Shown here: positions 1 through 6,397 of the stretch, piece by piece
How the letters are laid out: each line of letters starts with the position of its first letter
Numbering within the stretch: the first letter of the stretch is position 1
Origin: JBDLRH01 sp039800165
GTDB lineage: Bacteria; Pseudomonadota; Gammaproteobacteria; Burkholderiales; Burkholderiaceae_C
Length of the DNA stretch: 12,861 nt
Reading direction: 5' to 3'
Assembly (NCBI GenBank): GCA_039800165.1
Contig: JBDLRH010000086.1
Location: forward strand, 1-12,861
The notes under the pieces: model-generated
Seen by the model: only the letters and a program-made list of their open reading frames with translations
Database searches by the model: none
Told to the model about the DNA's origin: nothing
Position numbers and translations under genes: made by a program

Positions 1-1050
1 CCCAAGCGGGTGATCCTGTGCCTGCTGTGCGTGGCGGTGGTGGGCTGCCTGGCCTTCGCGATGGCCGCCAGCTACACGGGCCTGCTGGTGGCGCGTGTGC
101 TGTGCGGCATCGGCGTGAGCGCCTGCCTGATGGCGCCGCTGACCGGCTTTCGACGCTGGTTCGAGCCGGCGGCGCAACTGCGTGCCAACTCGTGGATGCT
201 GATGACCGGCTCGTTCGGCATGGTGGCCTCGACCCTGCCGGTGCAGTGGCTCATGCCGCTGACCGGCTGGCGTGCGCTGTTCGTCGGGCTGGCGCTGTGC
301 ATCGCGCTGTCGATCGCGGTGATCGCATGGGCGGTGCCGCGCTGGCAGCGCGAGCAGGCAGCGCCTGCAGGTACGGCCGATCCGGACATCGGCACTGCTG
401 CTGCAGCGCGCGACGACGGCAGCTACGCGGCGGTGTGGCGCCACCCTTACTTCCTGCGCATGGGGCCGCTGGGCTTCTTCACCTACGGCGGCATGATCGC
501 GATCCAGACCCTGTGGGCCGGCCCATGGATGGTGCGCGTGGGCGGCGCGAGTCCGGCAGGTGCGGCACAGGGCCTGTTCTGGATCAACCTGTCGATGCTG
601 TTCACCTTCTGGACCTGGGGCCTGCTCAACCCGCACCTGGCGCGCCGCGGCTGGGGCACCGACCGGCTGATCACCTGGGGCCTGCCGCTGAGCTTTGGGG
701 TGCTGGCCTTGATCATCGCCATGGGGCCAGATGCCGGTGCGCTGATGTGGGCGCTGTTTTGCACCACCAGCACCTTCGTGTCGCTGGCCCAGCCATCGGT
801 GGGCATGGCGTTTCCGTCGGCGCTGGCCGGCCGCGCGCTGTCGGGCTACAACTTCGTGATCTTCCTCGGCGTGTTCGTGGTGCAGTGGGGCATCGGCTTG
901 CTGGTCGACCTGGCCCTGGCGCTCGGGCTGGACACCGTGGGCGCCTACCGCGCCGCGATGGGTGTGTTCCTGGCGCTCGTGATCGCGTCGTATCTGTGGT
1001 TCCTGGCACTCGGGCGCCATAATCCGGGGCCCGTCCCGCTTCGCGCATGA
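1..1050 (+). CDS. MFS transporter, 5' end outside the window
   Basis: An inner-membrane major facilitator superfamily permease; the substrate cannot be read from the sequence. The frame is open from base 1 and the first codons read P-K-R followed by a hydrophobic helix. This resembles the end of the conserved loop between helices 2 and 3 of MFS proteins (GxxxD-R-x-G-x-[KR]-R). About 60-80 N-terminal residues are therefore probably missing, and the GTG at 10 is not the true start. The visible 349 codons hold about ten hydrophobic segments, with a hydrophilic central loop near residues 118-140 separating the two halves. The loop A-x-L-T-G-F-R-R-W-F and its following helices are MFS-like. The stop overlaps the start of the EIIA gene (ATGA), which implies co-translation with PTS genes. 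The family call is firm; function and substrate are unknown. Confidence 0.85.
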   Translation, partial: PKRVILCLLCVAVVGCLAFAMAASYTGLLVARVLCGIGVSACLMAPLTGFRRWFEPAAQLRANSWMLMTGSFGMVASTLPVQWLMPLTGWRALFVGLALCIALSIAVIAWAVPRWQREQAAPAGTADPDIGTAAAARDDGSYAAVWRHPYFLRMGPLGFFTYGGMIAIQTLWAGPWMVRVGGASPAGAAQGLFWINLSMLFTFWTWGLLNPHLARRGWGTDRLITWGLPLSFGVLALIIAMGPDAGALMWALFCTTSTFVSLAQPSVGMAFPSALAGRALSGYNFVIFLGVFVVQWGIGLLVDLALALGLDTVGAYRAAMGVFLALVIASYLWFLALGRHNPGPVPLRA

Positions 1051-1505
1051 ACCGCCTCCTGCTCATTGCCCACGCGCCGCTGGCGCATGCCCTGCGCGCC
1101 TGCGCGCTGCATGTGTTTCCGGACTGCGGCAACGACGTGGTGGCCATTGACGTGCAGCCGCACACCAGCGCGGAGGAGTCGCTGGCGATGGCGCGTGTGG
1201 CGCTGCACCAGATCGAGGCCACCGCCGGCCCGGGCGATGGCGTGCTGGTGCTGACCGACATCTTCGGCGCCACGCCCTGCAACGTGGCCTCGCGGGTGGT
1301 CGACGGCCAGCGCTCGCGGCTCGTTACCGGGGTCAACCTGCCGATGCTGCTGCGCAGCGTGAGCTACCGCCACGAGCCGCTGGACACGCTGGTGGCGCGC
1401 GCGGTGTCGGGCGGCAACCAGGGGGTGATGCAGGTGGCGGTGGCCGCGCCCCAGAACCAGATCCGTCGCAAGCATGATCAGCGCGACCACGACCATCAGC
1501 AATAA
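1047..1505 (+). CDS. PTS mannose-type EIIA component
   Basis: A 152-residue cytoplasmic phosphocarrier of the EIIA-Man (PF03610) family. It should accept phosphate from HPr. The N-terminus LLLIAHAPLA places the phosphorylated histidine at His9, and the signature D-I-F-G-A-T-P-C-N lies at residues 71-79. The protein has no EIIB domain and no EIIB, EIIC or EIID gene is near, so a regulatory role is more likely than sugar transport. The ATG overlaps the MFS stop. It has no obvious Shine-Dalgarno sequence, which fits translational coupling. The C-terminal tail, about 17 residues rich in His, Asp, Gln and Arg, lies partly in the 32-bp overlap with ptsH. Related betaproteobacterial genes are often annotated as manX or as 'PTS fructose/mannose IIA'. 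The family call is firm and the regulatory target is unknown. Confidence 0.9.
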   Translation: MNRLLLIAHAPLAHALRACALHVFPDCGNDVVAIDVQPHTSAEESLAMARVALHQIEATAGPGDGVLVLTDIFGATPCNVASRVVDGQRSRLVTGVNLPMLLRSVSYRHEPLDTLVARAVSGGNQGVMQVAVAAPQNQIRRKHDQRDHDHQQ

Positions 1506-1743
1506 GCTCGGCCTGCATGCCCGCGCGTCGGCCAAGCTCACCAAGCTGGCCGGCTCCTTTCCGTGCGACCTGTGGATCAGCCGCGGCGAGCGCCGCGTCA
1601 ACGCCAAGAGCATCATGGGCGTGATGATGCTGGCCGCAGGCATCGGCAGCAGCGTCACGCTGGAAGCCGACGGCGAGCGCGAGCGCGAGGCGCTCGATGC
1701 GATGCTGGCGCTGATCGCCGACAAGTTCGGAGAGGGCGAGTGA
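1474..1743 (+). CDS. ptsH: Phosphocarrier protein HPr
   Basis: The 89-residue small phosphocarrier of the PTS, which takes phosphate from EI and passes it to EIIA proteins. The active-site motif K-L-G-L-H-A-R-A-S gives the phosphorylated His15 and its partner Arg17. The regulatory serine region N-A-K-S-I-M-G places Ser46 exactly as in classical HPr. Conserved Ser46 fits control by an HPr kinase/phosphorylase, known in many Burkholderiales, though that gene is not in the window. The ATG at 1474 gives the normal HPr length and N-terminal strand. It lies 32 bp inside the EIIA gene in another frame and has no strong Shine-Dalgarno sequence. The stop overlaps the ptsI GTG. Confidence 0.96.
   Translation: MISATTTISNKLGLHARASAKLTKLAGSFPCDLWISRGERRVNAKSIMGVMMLAAGIGSSVTLEADGEREREALDAMLALIADKFGEGE
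1729..1736 (+). promoter_or_regulatory. Shine-Dalgarno deciding the ptsI GTG start
   Basis: The sequence GGAGAGGG lies inside the end of ptsH, just before the GTG at 1740. It supports starting ptsI at 1740 rather than at the upstream start of the open frame at 1563. The GTG overlaps the ptsH TGA, so reinitiation by the same ribosome is also possible. Confidence 0.7.
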
Positions 1744-3551
1744 GCTTCACCATCCACGGCCTGGCGGTCTCGCGCGGCATCGCCATCGGCCGCGCGGTGC
1801 TGGTGGCGTCCAGCCGGGTGGACGTGGCGCACTATTTCGTGCGCGCCGAAGAGGTCGAGGCCGAGATCGCTCGCGTGCGCGATGCGCGCAATGCGGTGGT
1901 CGAGGAACTGCAGCGCCTGCAGCACGACCTGCCGGCCGATGCGCCGCAGGAGCTCGGCGCGATGCTCGATGTGCACCTGATGCTGCTGCAGGACAAGGAC
2001 CTGGAGCTCGGCGTGCGGCACTGGATCACCGAGCGGCTGTACAACGCCGAATGGGCGCTGACCACCCAGCTGGAGGTGATTGCGCGGCAGTTCGACGAGA
2101 TGGAAGACGCCTACCTGCGCGAGCGCAAGTCCGACCTCGAGCAGGTGGTCGAGCGGGTGCTGCGCCACATGCGCGGCGGCGTAACGCTGGCGCATGCAGC
2201 GCAGGCGCGCGCCGGCCGCTCGCCGCAGCACAGCCTGCCGATCGATGACGACACCGAGGTGCCGCTGGTGCTGGTGGCGCACGACCTGTCGCCCGCCGAC
2301 ATGCTGCAGTTCAAGCAAAGCGTTTTCGCCGGCTTCGTCACCGACGTCGGCGGCAAGACCTCGCACACCGCCATCGTCGCGCGCAGCCTCGACATCCCTG
2401 CGGTGGTGGGTGCGCGCACCGCCAGCCAGCTGGTGCGGCAGGACGACTGGGTCATCATCGACGGCGACGCCGGCGTGATGATCGTCGCGCCCACGCCGAT
2501 CATCCTGGATGAGTACCGCTTCAAGAAGCGGCAGATCGAGCTGGAGCGCGGTCGCCTCGCGCGGCTGCGCCACACGCCGTCGGTCACGCTGGACGGCCAG
2601 CGGGTGGAGCTGCTCGCCAACATCGAGTTGCCGGCCGATGCCGAGGCGGCGCTGACCGCAGGCGCGGTGGGCGTGGGGCTGTTTCGCAGCGAATTCCTCT
2701 TCATGGGCCGCAACGGTGACCTGCCCGACGAGGAAGCGCAGTACCTTGCCTACCGCCGCGCGGTCGAAGGCATGCAGGGGCTGCCGGTCACCATCCGCAC
2801 CATCGACGTGGGGGCCGACAAGCCGCTGGACCACAGCACGCGCGATGCGGCGCACCTGAACCCGGCGCTGGGCCTGCGCGCCATCCGCTGGAGCCTGTCC
2901 GAGCCGGCGATGTTCATCACCCAGCTGCGCGCCATCCTGCGGGCGGCGGCGCACGGGCCGGTGCATCTGCTGATTCCGATGCTGGCGCATGGTGCCGAGA
3001 TCCGCCAGACGCTGAACCTGATCCGGCAGGCGCAGGCCTCGCTGGACGCCGACCGCATGGTGCAGGGGCCGGTGCAGATCGGCGCGATGATCGAAATCCC
3101 GGCAGCGGCACTGACGGTGCCGATGTTCCTCAAGCACTTCGACTTCCTGTCGATCGGCACCAACGACCTGATCCAGTACACGCTGGCCATCGACCGCGCC
3201 GACGAATCGGTGGCGCACCTGTACGACCCGCTGCATCCGGCGGTGCTGCAGCTCATCGCGCAGACGATTGCGCAGGGCCGCGCGCAGGGCAAGCCGATCA
3301 GCGTGTGCGGCGAGATGGCCGGCGACACCACGCTTACGCGGCTGCTGCTGGGCCTGGGGCTGCGCAGCTTCTCGATGCATCCGGCGCAGATCCTGCCGGT
3401 CAAGCAGGAGATCCTGCGCGCCGATGCGGGGCAGCTCGAGCCGTGGGCGCAGCAGGTGCTCACCGCCGACGATCCGGCCGCAGCGATGGCGCACGACCCG
3501 GCGCTGGCTGCCAAGCCCGCGCCCGCGGCCTACGCGTCGGCTCAGGCCTGA
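1740..3551 (+). CDS. ptsI: PTS enzyme I (PEP-protein phosphotransferase)
   Basis: Cytoplasmic enzyme I, which autophosphorylates from phosphoenolpyruvate and phosphorylates HPr. The chosen GTG start gives V-S-F-T-I-H-G-L-A-V-S-R-G-I-A-I-G, the usual EI N-terminus, and 603 residues. The frame stays open upstream to 1563, but that stretch only shadows ptsH. The start has a purine-rich site about 4-8 bases upstream and overlaps the ptsH stop as GTGA. Domains: HPr-binding N-domain about 5-130; swivelling phosphohistidine domain about 160-235 with G-G-K-T-S-H-T (His209); PEP-binding barrel about 260-560 with S-I-G-T-N-D-L-I-Q-Y-T and catalytic Cys523 in V-C-G-E-M-A-G-D. It is about 28 residues longer than E. 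coli EI, with extra length before the phosphohistidine and an Ala/Pro-rich tail. Confidence 0.96.
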   Translation: MSFTIHGLAVSRGIAIGRAVLVASSRVDVAHYFVRAEEVEAEIARVRDARNAVVEELQRLQHDLPADAPQELGAMLDVHLMLLQDKDLELGVRHWITERLYNAEWALTTQLEVIARQFDEMEDAYLRERKSDLEQVVERVLRHMRGGVTLAHAAQARAGRSPQHSLPIDDDTEVPLVLVAHDLSPADMLQFKQSVFAGFVTDVGGKTSHTAIVARSLDIPAVVGARTASQLVRQDDWVIIDGDAGVMIVAPTPIILDEYRFKKRQIELERGRLARLRHTPSVTLDGQRVELLANIELPADAEAALTAGAVGVGLFRSEFLFMGRNGDLPDEEAQYLAYRRAVEGMQGLPVTIRTIDVGADKPLDHSTRDAAHLNPALGLRAIRWSLSEPAMFITQLRAILRAAAHGPVHLLIPMLAHGAEIRQTLNLIRQAQASLDADRMVQGPVQIGAMIEIPAAALTVPMFLKHFDFLSIGTNDLIQYTLAIDRADESVAHLYDPLHPAVLQLIAQTIAQGRAQGKPISVCGEMAGDTTLTRLLLGLGLRSFSMHPAQILPVKQEILRADAGQLEPWAQQVLTADDPAAAMAHDPALAAKPAPAAYASAQA

Positions 3552-3553
3552 GC
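3540..3553. repeat. Perfect palindrome holding both convergent stop codons
   Basis: The 14 bases GCTCAGGCCTGAGC read the same on both strands. The ptsI stop (3549-3551, +) and the exporter stop (3542-3544, -) both lie in it, so both proteins end in Ala-Gln-Ala. As RNA it could form a 5-bp stem with a GGCC loop from either direction. No T-run follows on either side, so I do not call it a Rho-independent terminator. Confidence 0.8.
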
Positions 3554-4405
3554 GTCGGTGGTGCGGGTGGGCCGCACGATCACGGCGGCTGCCACGATCA
3601 GGCCGGCGGCCAGCGCGATCGCAGGGCTTGGCGCATCGCCGCGCCACCACAGCAGCAGCAGGGTGGACAGCACCGGCGTGGCAAAGCTCAGCACGCCGAT
3701 GCGCCGCGCATCGCCGCGCTTGAGGGCGGCGTCCCACAGATAGAACGCCGCGCCCAGCGGCCCGAGGCCCAGCAGGCCGGTCAAGAGCAGGTCACGCGCC
3801 GACAGGGCCACCGCCGGCTCCAGCCAGGCATGGCACAGCAGCGATGCCGCGCCGGACACCAGCGCGAAGCTGCCAATGGCGGCGGTGGGGAAGGGCGCCA
3901 CCCGCTGCGTCATCAGTGAATACGACGACCACATGAAGGCCGCGCCAAGTGCCGGCAGATAGCCCCAGGCCAGGCCGCCTTGCAACGCCGCCGCCGGGTT
4001 GCCGCCGGTGATGGCCAGCGCTGCGCCGGCAAAGCCCAGCAGCGCGGCGATCCAGTGGCGCGACTGCAGTTGTGTGCCGGGCAGGAACAGCGGTGACATC
4101 AGCACGATGCCCAGCGGCCAGAGATAGTTGACCAGGTTCGCCTGCACCGGCGGCGCGTGGCGCAGCGCGATGAACAGCAGGAAGTGGTAGCCGAACAGCC
4201 CGTACACGCCCAGCGCCAGCGTGCGCGGCGGCACCTTCCAGGCGCGCCAGTCAAAGCGCGACAGCGGCAGCGCGATCAGGCCGCCGACGATCAGCGCCAG
4301 GCCGGTCAGCAGGAACGGCGGCACATGGCTGAGCGACACCGACAGCGTGGCCAGCGTCGCCCACAGCGCAATCGCGCCCAGCGCCAGCAGGTTGGCCTGG
4401 CCCAT
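3542..4405 (-). CDS. EamA/DMT-family exporter, YddG-like
   Basis: A 287-residue inner-membrane protein of the drug/metabolite transporter superfamily. It has ten hydrophobic segments in two EamA-type halves, about residues 5-135 and 145-280. The motif V-N-Y-L-W-P at 92-97 and T-P-V-L-S at 243-247 match my recollection of E. coli YddG, an exporter of aromatic amino acids and related metabolites. An amino acid or metabolite exporter is therefore the best guess, but the substrate is inference. Hydrophobic sequence begins almost at the ATG, which supports this start. No Shine-Dalgarno sequence is visible, and a stem-loop ends one base before the ATG. The gene starts 21 bp after the lipA stop, so it is probably the last gene of the dat-lip transcript. 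Its 3' end overlaps ptsI by 10 bp. Confidence 0.9.
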   Translation of the reverse strand: MGQANLLALGAIALWATLATLSVSLSHVPPFLLTGLALIVGGLIALPLSRFDWRAWKVPPRTLALGVYGLFGYHFLLFIALRHAPPVQANLVNYLWPLGIVLMSPLFLPGTQLQSRHWIAALLGFAGAALAITGGNPAAALQGGLAWGYLPALGAAFMWSSYSLMTQRVAPFPTAAIGSFALVSGAASLLCHAWLEPAVALSARDLLLTGLLGLGPLGAAFYLWDAALKRGDARRIGVLSFATPVLSTLLLLWWRGDAPSPAIALAAGLIVAAAVIVRPTRTTDAQA

Positions 4406-4406
4406 T

Positions 4407-4431
4407 GCTGAAACGTGACGCGACGTTCAGC
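4407..4431 (-). other. Stem-loop at the lipA / exporter junction
   Basis: On the minus strand GCTGAACGT can pair with ACGTTTCAGC through nine base pairs with one bulged T, closing a six-base loop, CGCGTC. The lipA stop codon (4427-4429) is inside the 5' arm. The 3' arm ends one base before the exporter ATG. No T-run follows, so it is unlikely to be an intrinsic terminator. It may govern exporter translation or mark a processing point. Confidence 0.6.
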
Positions 4432-5434
4432 CGCGGGCGGTCGCGTGGCCCATCGCCGCCTGTGCAGCATGCGCCTGCTGGTCGGCGTGGTACGAGCTGC
4501 GCACCATCGCGCCCACCGCGGCATGGGTGAAGCCCATCTCGTAGGCCTTCTGCTCGAACATCCTGAAGGTGTCCGGGTGGACGTAGCGGCGCACCGGCAG
4601 GTGGCTGGTGGAGGGCGCCAGGTACTGGCCGATGGTCAGCATGTCGATGTCATGCGCGCGCATGTCGCGCATCACCTGCAGGATCTCGTCATCCGTCTCG
4701 CCCAGGCCGACCATGATGCCGCTCTTGGTCGGCACCTTCGGGTGCAGCGCCTTGAACTTCTTCAGCAGGTTCAGACTGAACTGGTAGTCCGAGCCGGGGC
4801 GCGCCTCCTTGTACAGGCGCGGCACCGTCTCGAGGTTGTGGTTCATCACGTCGGGCGGCGCGGCCTTCAGGATCTCCAGCGCGCGGTCGTCGCGGCCGCG
4901 GAAGTCGGGCACCAGCACCTCGATCTGCGTCTGCGGCGACAGCGCGCGCGTCTGGCGGATGCATTCGACAAAGTGGCCGGCACCGCCGTCGCGCAGGTCG
5001 TCGCGGTCCACGCTGGTGATCACCACATAGTTCAGCTTGAGCGCGGCGATCGTCTTGGCCAGGTTGGCCGGCTCGTTGGCATCCAGCGGGTCGGGCCGGC
5101 CATGGCCGACATCGCAGAACGGGCAGCGCCGGGTGCACTTGTCGCCCATGATCATGAAGGTGGCGGTGCCCTTGCCGAAGCATTCGCCGATGTTCGGGCA
5201 CGACGCTTCTTCACACACGGTGTGCAGCTTGTGCTCGCGCAGGATCTGCTTGATCTCGTAGAAGCGGGTGGTGGGGCTGCCGGCCTTCACGCGAATCCAC
5301 CCGGGCTTCTTCAGCACCTCGGCCTGCTCGACCTTGACCGGAATGCGCGAGAGCTTGGCCGCGGCCTTCTGCTTGGCCTTGGCGTCGTAGGTCTCGGTGC
5401 TCTGCGCTTCGCGCACGACAGGGGAGGAGCTCAT
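4427..5434 (-). CDS. lipA: Lipoyl synthase
   Basis: A radical SAM enzyme that inserts two sulfurs at C6 and C8 of octanoyl groups on lipoyl domains (E2 of pyruvate and 2-oxoglutarate dehydrogenases, GcvH). At 335 residues it is of normal length. The auxiliary [4Fe-4S] cluster ligands are Cys74, Cys79 and Cys85 (C-x4-C-x5-C). The radical SAM cluster ligands are Cys100, Cys104 and Cys107 in C-T-R-R-C-P-F-C. The C-terminal R-S-S-Y-H motif at 312-316 supplies the serine ligand of the auxiliary cluster. A lysine-rich N-terminal stretch of about 45 residues precedes the conserved core. The ATG overlaps the lipB stop (ATGA on the minus strand). It is preceded by a C-rich tract without a Shine-Dalgarno sequence, so expression probably depends on coupling to lipB. 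Confidence 0.98.
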   Translation of the reverse strand: MSSSPVVREAQSTETYDAKAKQKAAAKLSRIPVKVEQAEVLKKPGWIRVKAGSPTTRFYEIKQILREHKLHTVCEEASCPNIGECFGKGTATFMIMGDKCTRRCPFCDVGHGRPDPLDANEPANLAKTIAALKLNYVVITSVDRDDLRDGGAGHFVECIRQTRALSPQTQIEVLVPDFRGRDDRALEILKAAPPDVMNHNLETVPRLYKEARPGSDYQFSLNLLKKFKALHPKVPTKSGIMVGLGETDDEILQVMRDMRAHDIDMLTIGQYLAPSTSHLPVRRYVHPDTFRMFEQKAYEMGFTHAAVGAMVRSSYHADQQAHAAQAAMGHATARG

Positions 5435-6120
5435 GGCGGGGGGATCCGTGGGTGGGGGGCGAGCAGGGCTTGCAGCTGCTGCTCCAGCGAGCGTGCCGCG
5501 TCGTCCCAGGCAACTTCGGCACCGATTGTAGAAAGGTCCACCGTGCGCAGGCCCGCGTAGCCGCAGGGGTCGATGCGGCTGAACGGCTCCAGATCCATTG
5601 CCACGTTCAGCGCCACGCCGTGGTAGCTGCAGTGCCGGCTGACCTTGATGCCCAGCGCGGCGATCTTGCCCAGGCCGCGAAACGGATCGCGCGGGTCGGC
5701 CGGCCCGGTGAGCGCGGCATGCGAGAACGGGTCGTCCAGCCGCACATAGATGCCTGGCGCCCCGGCCACGCGGTGGCCGGTGACGCCCCAGCCGGCCAGC
5801 GCGCGGATCACCGCCTCTTCAAGCCGGTAGACGTATTCCTTGACGTAGTAGCCCGCGCGCTGCAGGTTCACCAGCGGATAGGCCACCACCTGGCCGGGGC
5901 CGTGAAAGGTGACCTGCCCGCCGCGGTTGGTGGGCACCACCGGGATGTCGCCCGCGCCCAGCACATGCTGCGGCCGCCCGGCCAGGCCCTGGGTGAACAC
6001 CGCAGGGTGCTCGCACAGCCACAGCTCGTCGGCGGTGGCCTCGGTGCGCGCGGCGGTGAAGGCCTGCATCGCCTCGTAGGTCGGCAGGTAGTCGGCCCGG
6101 CCGAGCCAGCGCGTCAGCAT
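5431..6120 (-). CDS. lipB: Octanoyl-[ACP]:protein N-octanoyltransferase
   Basis: Cytoplasmic LipB moves octanoate from acyl carrier protein to lysines of lipoyl domains, the substrate of LipA. The start at 6120 gives M-L-T-R-W-L-G-R-A-D-Y-L-P-T-Y-E, the usual LipB N-terminus, and 229 residues. The open frame extends upstream to 6279, but that part overlaps ybeD and is not LipB-like. The R-G-G-Q-V-T-F-H-G-P-G-Q motif is at 66-77. Catalytic Lys152 (G-K-I-A-A-L-G) and Cys186 (P-C-G-Y-A-G) are both present. Residues about 127-150 form an insertion before the catalytic lysine that E. coli LipB lacks. A GAAGG site overlaps the end of ybeD, 13 bp upstream of the lipB start. Confidence 0.97.
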   Translation of the reverse strand: MLTRWLGRADYLPTYEAMQAFTAARTEATADELWLCEHPAVFTQGLAGRPQHVLGAGDIPVVPTNRGGQVTFHGPGQVVAYPLVNLQRAGYYVKEYVYRLEEAVIRALAGWGVTGHRVAGAPGIYVRLDDPFSHAALTGPADPRDPFRGLGKIAALGIKVSRHCSYHGVALNVAMDLEPFSRIDPCGYAGLRTVDLSTIGAEVAWDDAARSLEQQLQALLAPHPRIPPP

Positions 6121-6133
6121 CGCAGCGCGGCCT

Positions 6134-6397
6134 TCAGAGCACCACCTTGACCATCGGGTGGGTTGACAGGGTGCGGTACAGCTCGTCAAGCTGCTCGCGG
6201 CTGGTGGCCGTGACGGTGATGGTGATGCCCATGTAGTTGCCGCCGCGGCTGTCGCGCAGCTCCACGCTGGCTTCGTCAAAGCCGGGGTCGAACTGCTGCG
6301 CCACGCGCACGATGGCCTGCACGAAGCCGTCGACCTTGGCGCCCATCACCTTGATCGGGAAGCGGCAGGGGTACTTGATGAGCGACTCGTCGCTCAT
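6134..6397 (-). CDS. ybeD: YbeD/DUF493 family protein
   Basis: An 87-residue soluble protein of the DUF493 (YbeD-like) family, a small ferredoxin-like alpha/beta fold. Matching features are the I-K-Y-P-C-R-F-P-I-K-V-M-G start, the central S-R-G-G-N-Y-M-G-I-T-I-T-V-T-A strands and the ending about L-Y-R-T-L-S-T-H-P-M-V-K-V-V-L. The molecular role is not established; the family is commonly found beside lipB, as in E. coli, and a regulatory or ACT-like role has been suggested from its fold. The ATG at 6397 gives a full-length family member. It overlaps the aminotransferase stop as ATGA. The upstream frame to 6691 is a shadow of the aminotransferase gene. Confidence 0.93.
   Translation of the reverse strand: MSDESLIKYPCRFPIKVMGAKVDGFVQAIVRVAQQFDPGFDEASVELRDSRGGNYMGITITVTATSREQLDELYRTLSTHPMVKVVL

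Noticed and set aside
945..3737. A 930-codon open frame on the minus strand across the PTS genes
   Set aside because: It runs antisense to EIIA, HPr and EI, whose motifs are unmistakable. Its product is an Arg/His/Ala-rich low-complexity sequence typical of antisense frames in GC-rich DNA.
4415..5560. A plus-strand open frame of 381 codons opposite lipA
   Set aside because: All LipA cluster cysteines are on the minus strand; the plus frame is His/Arg/Gly-rich antisense.
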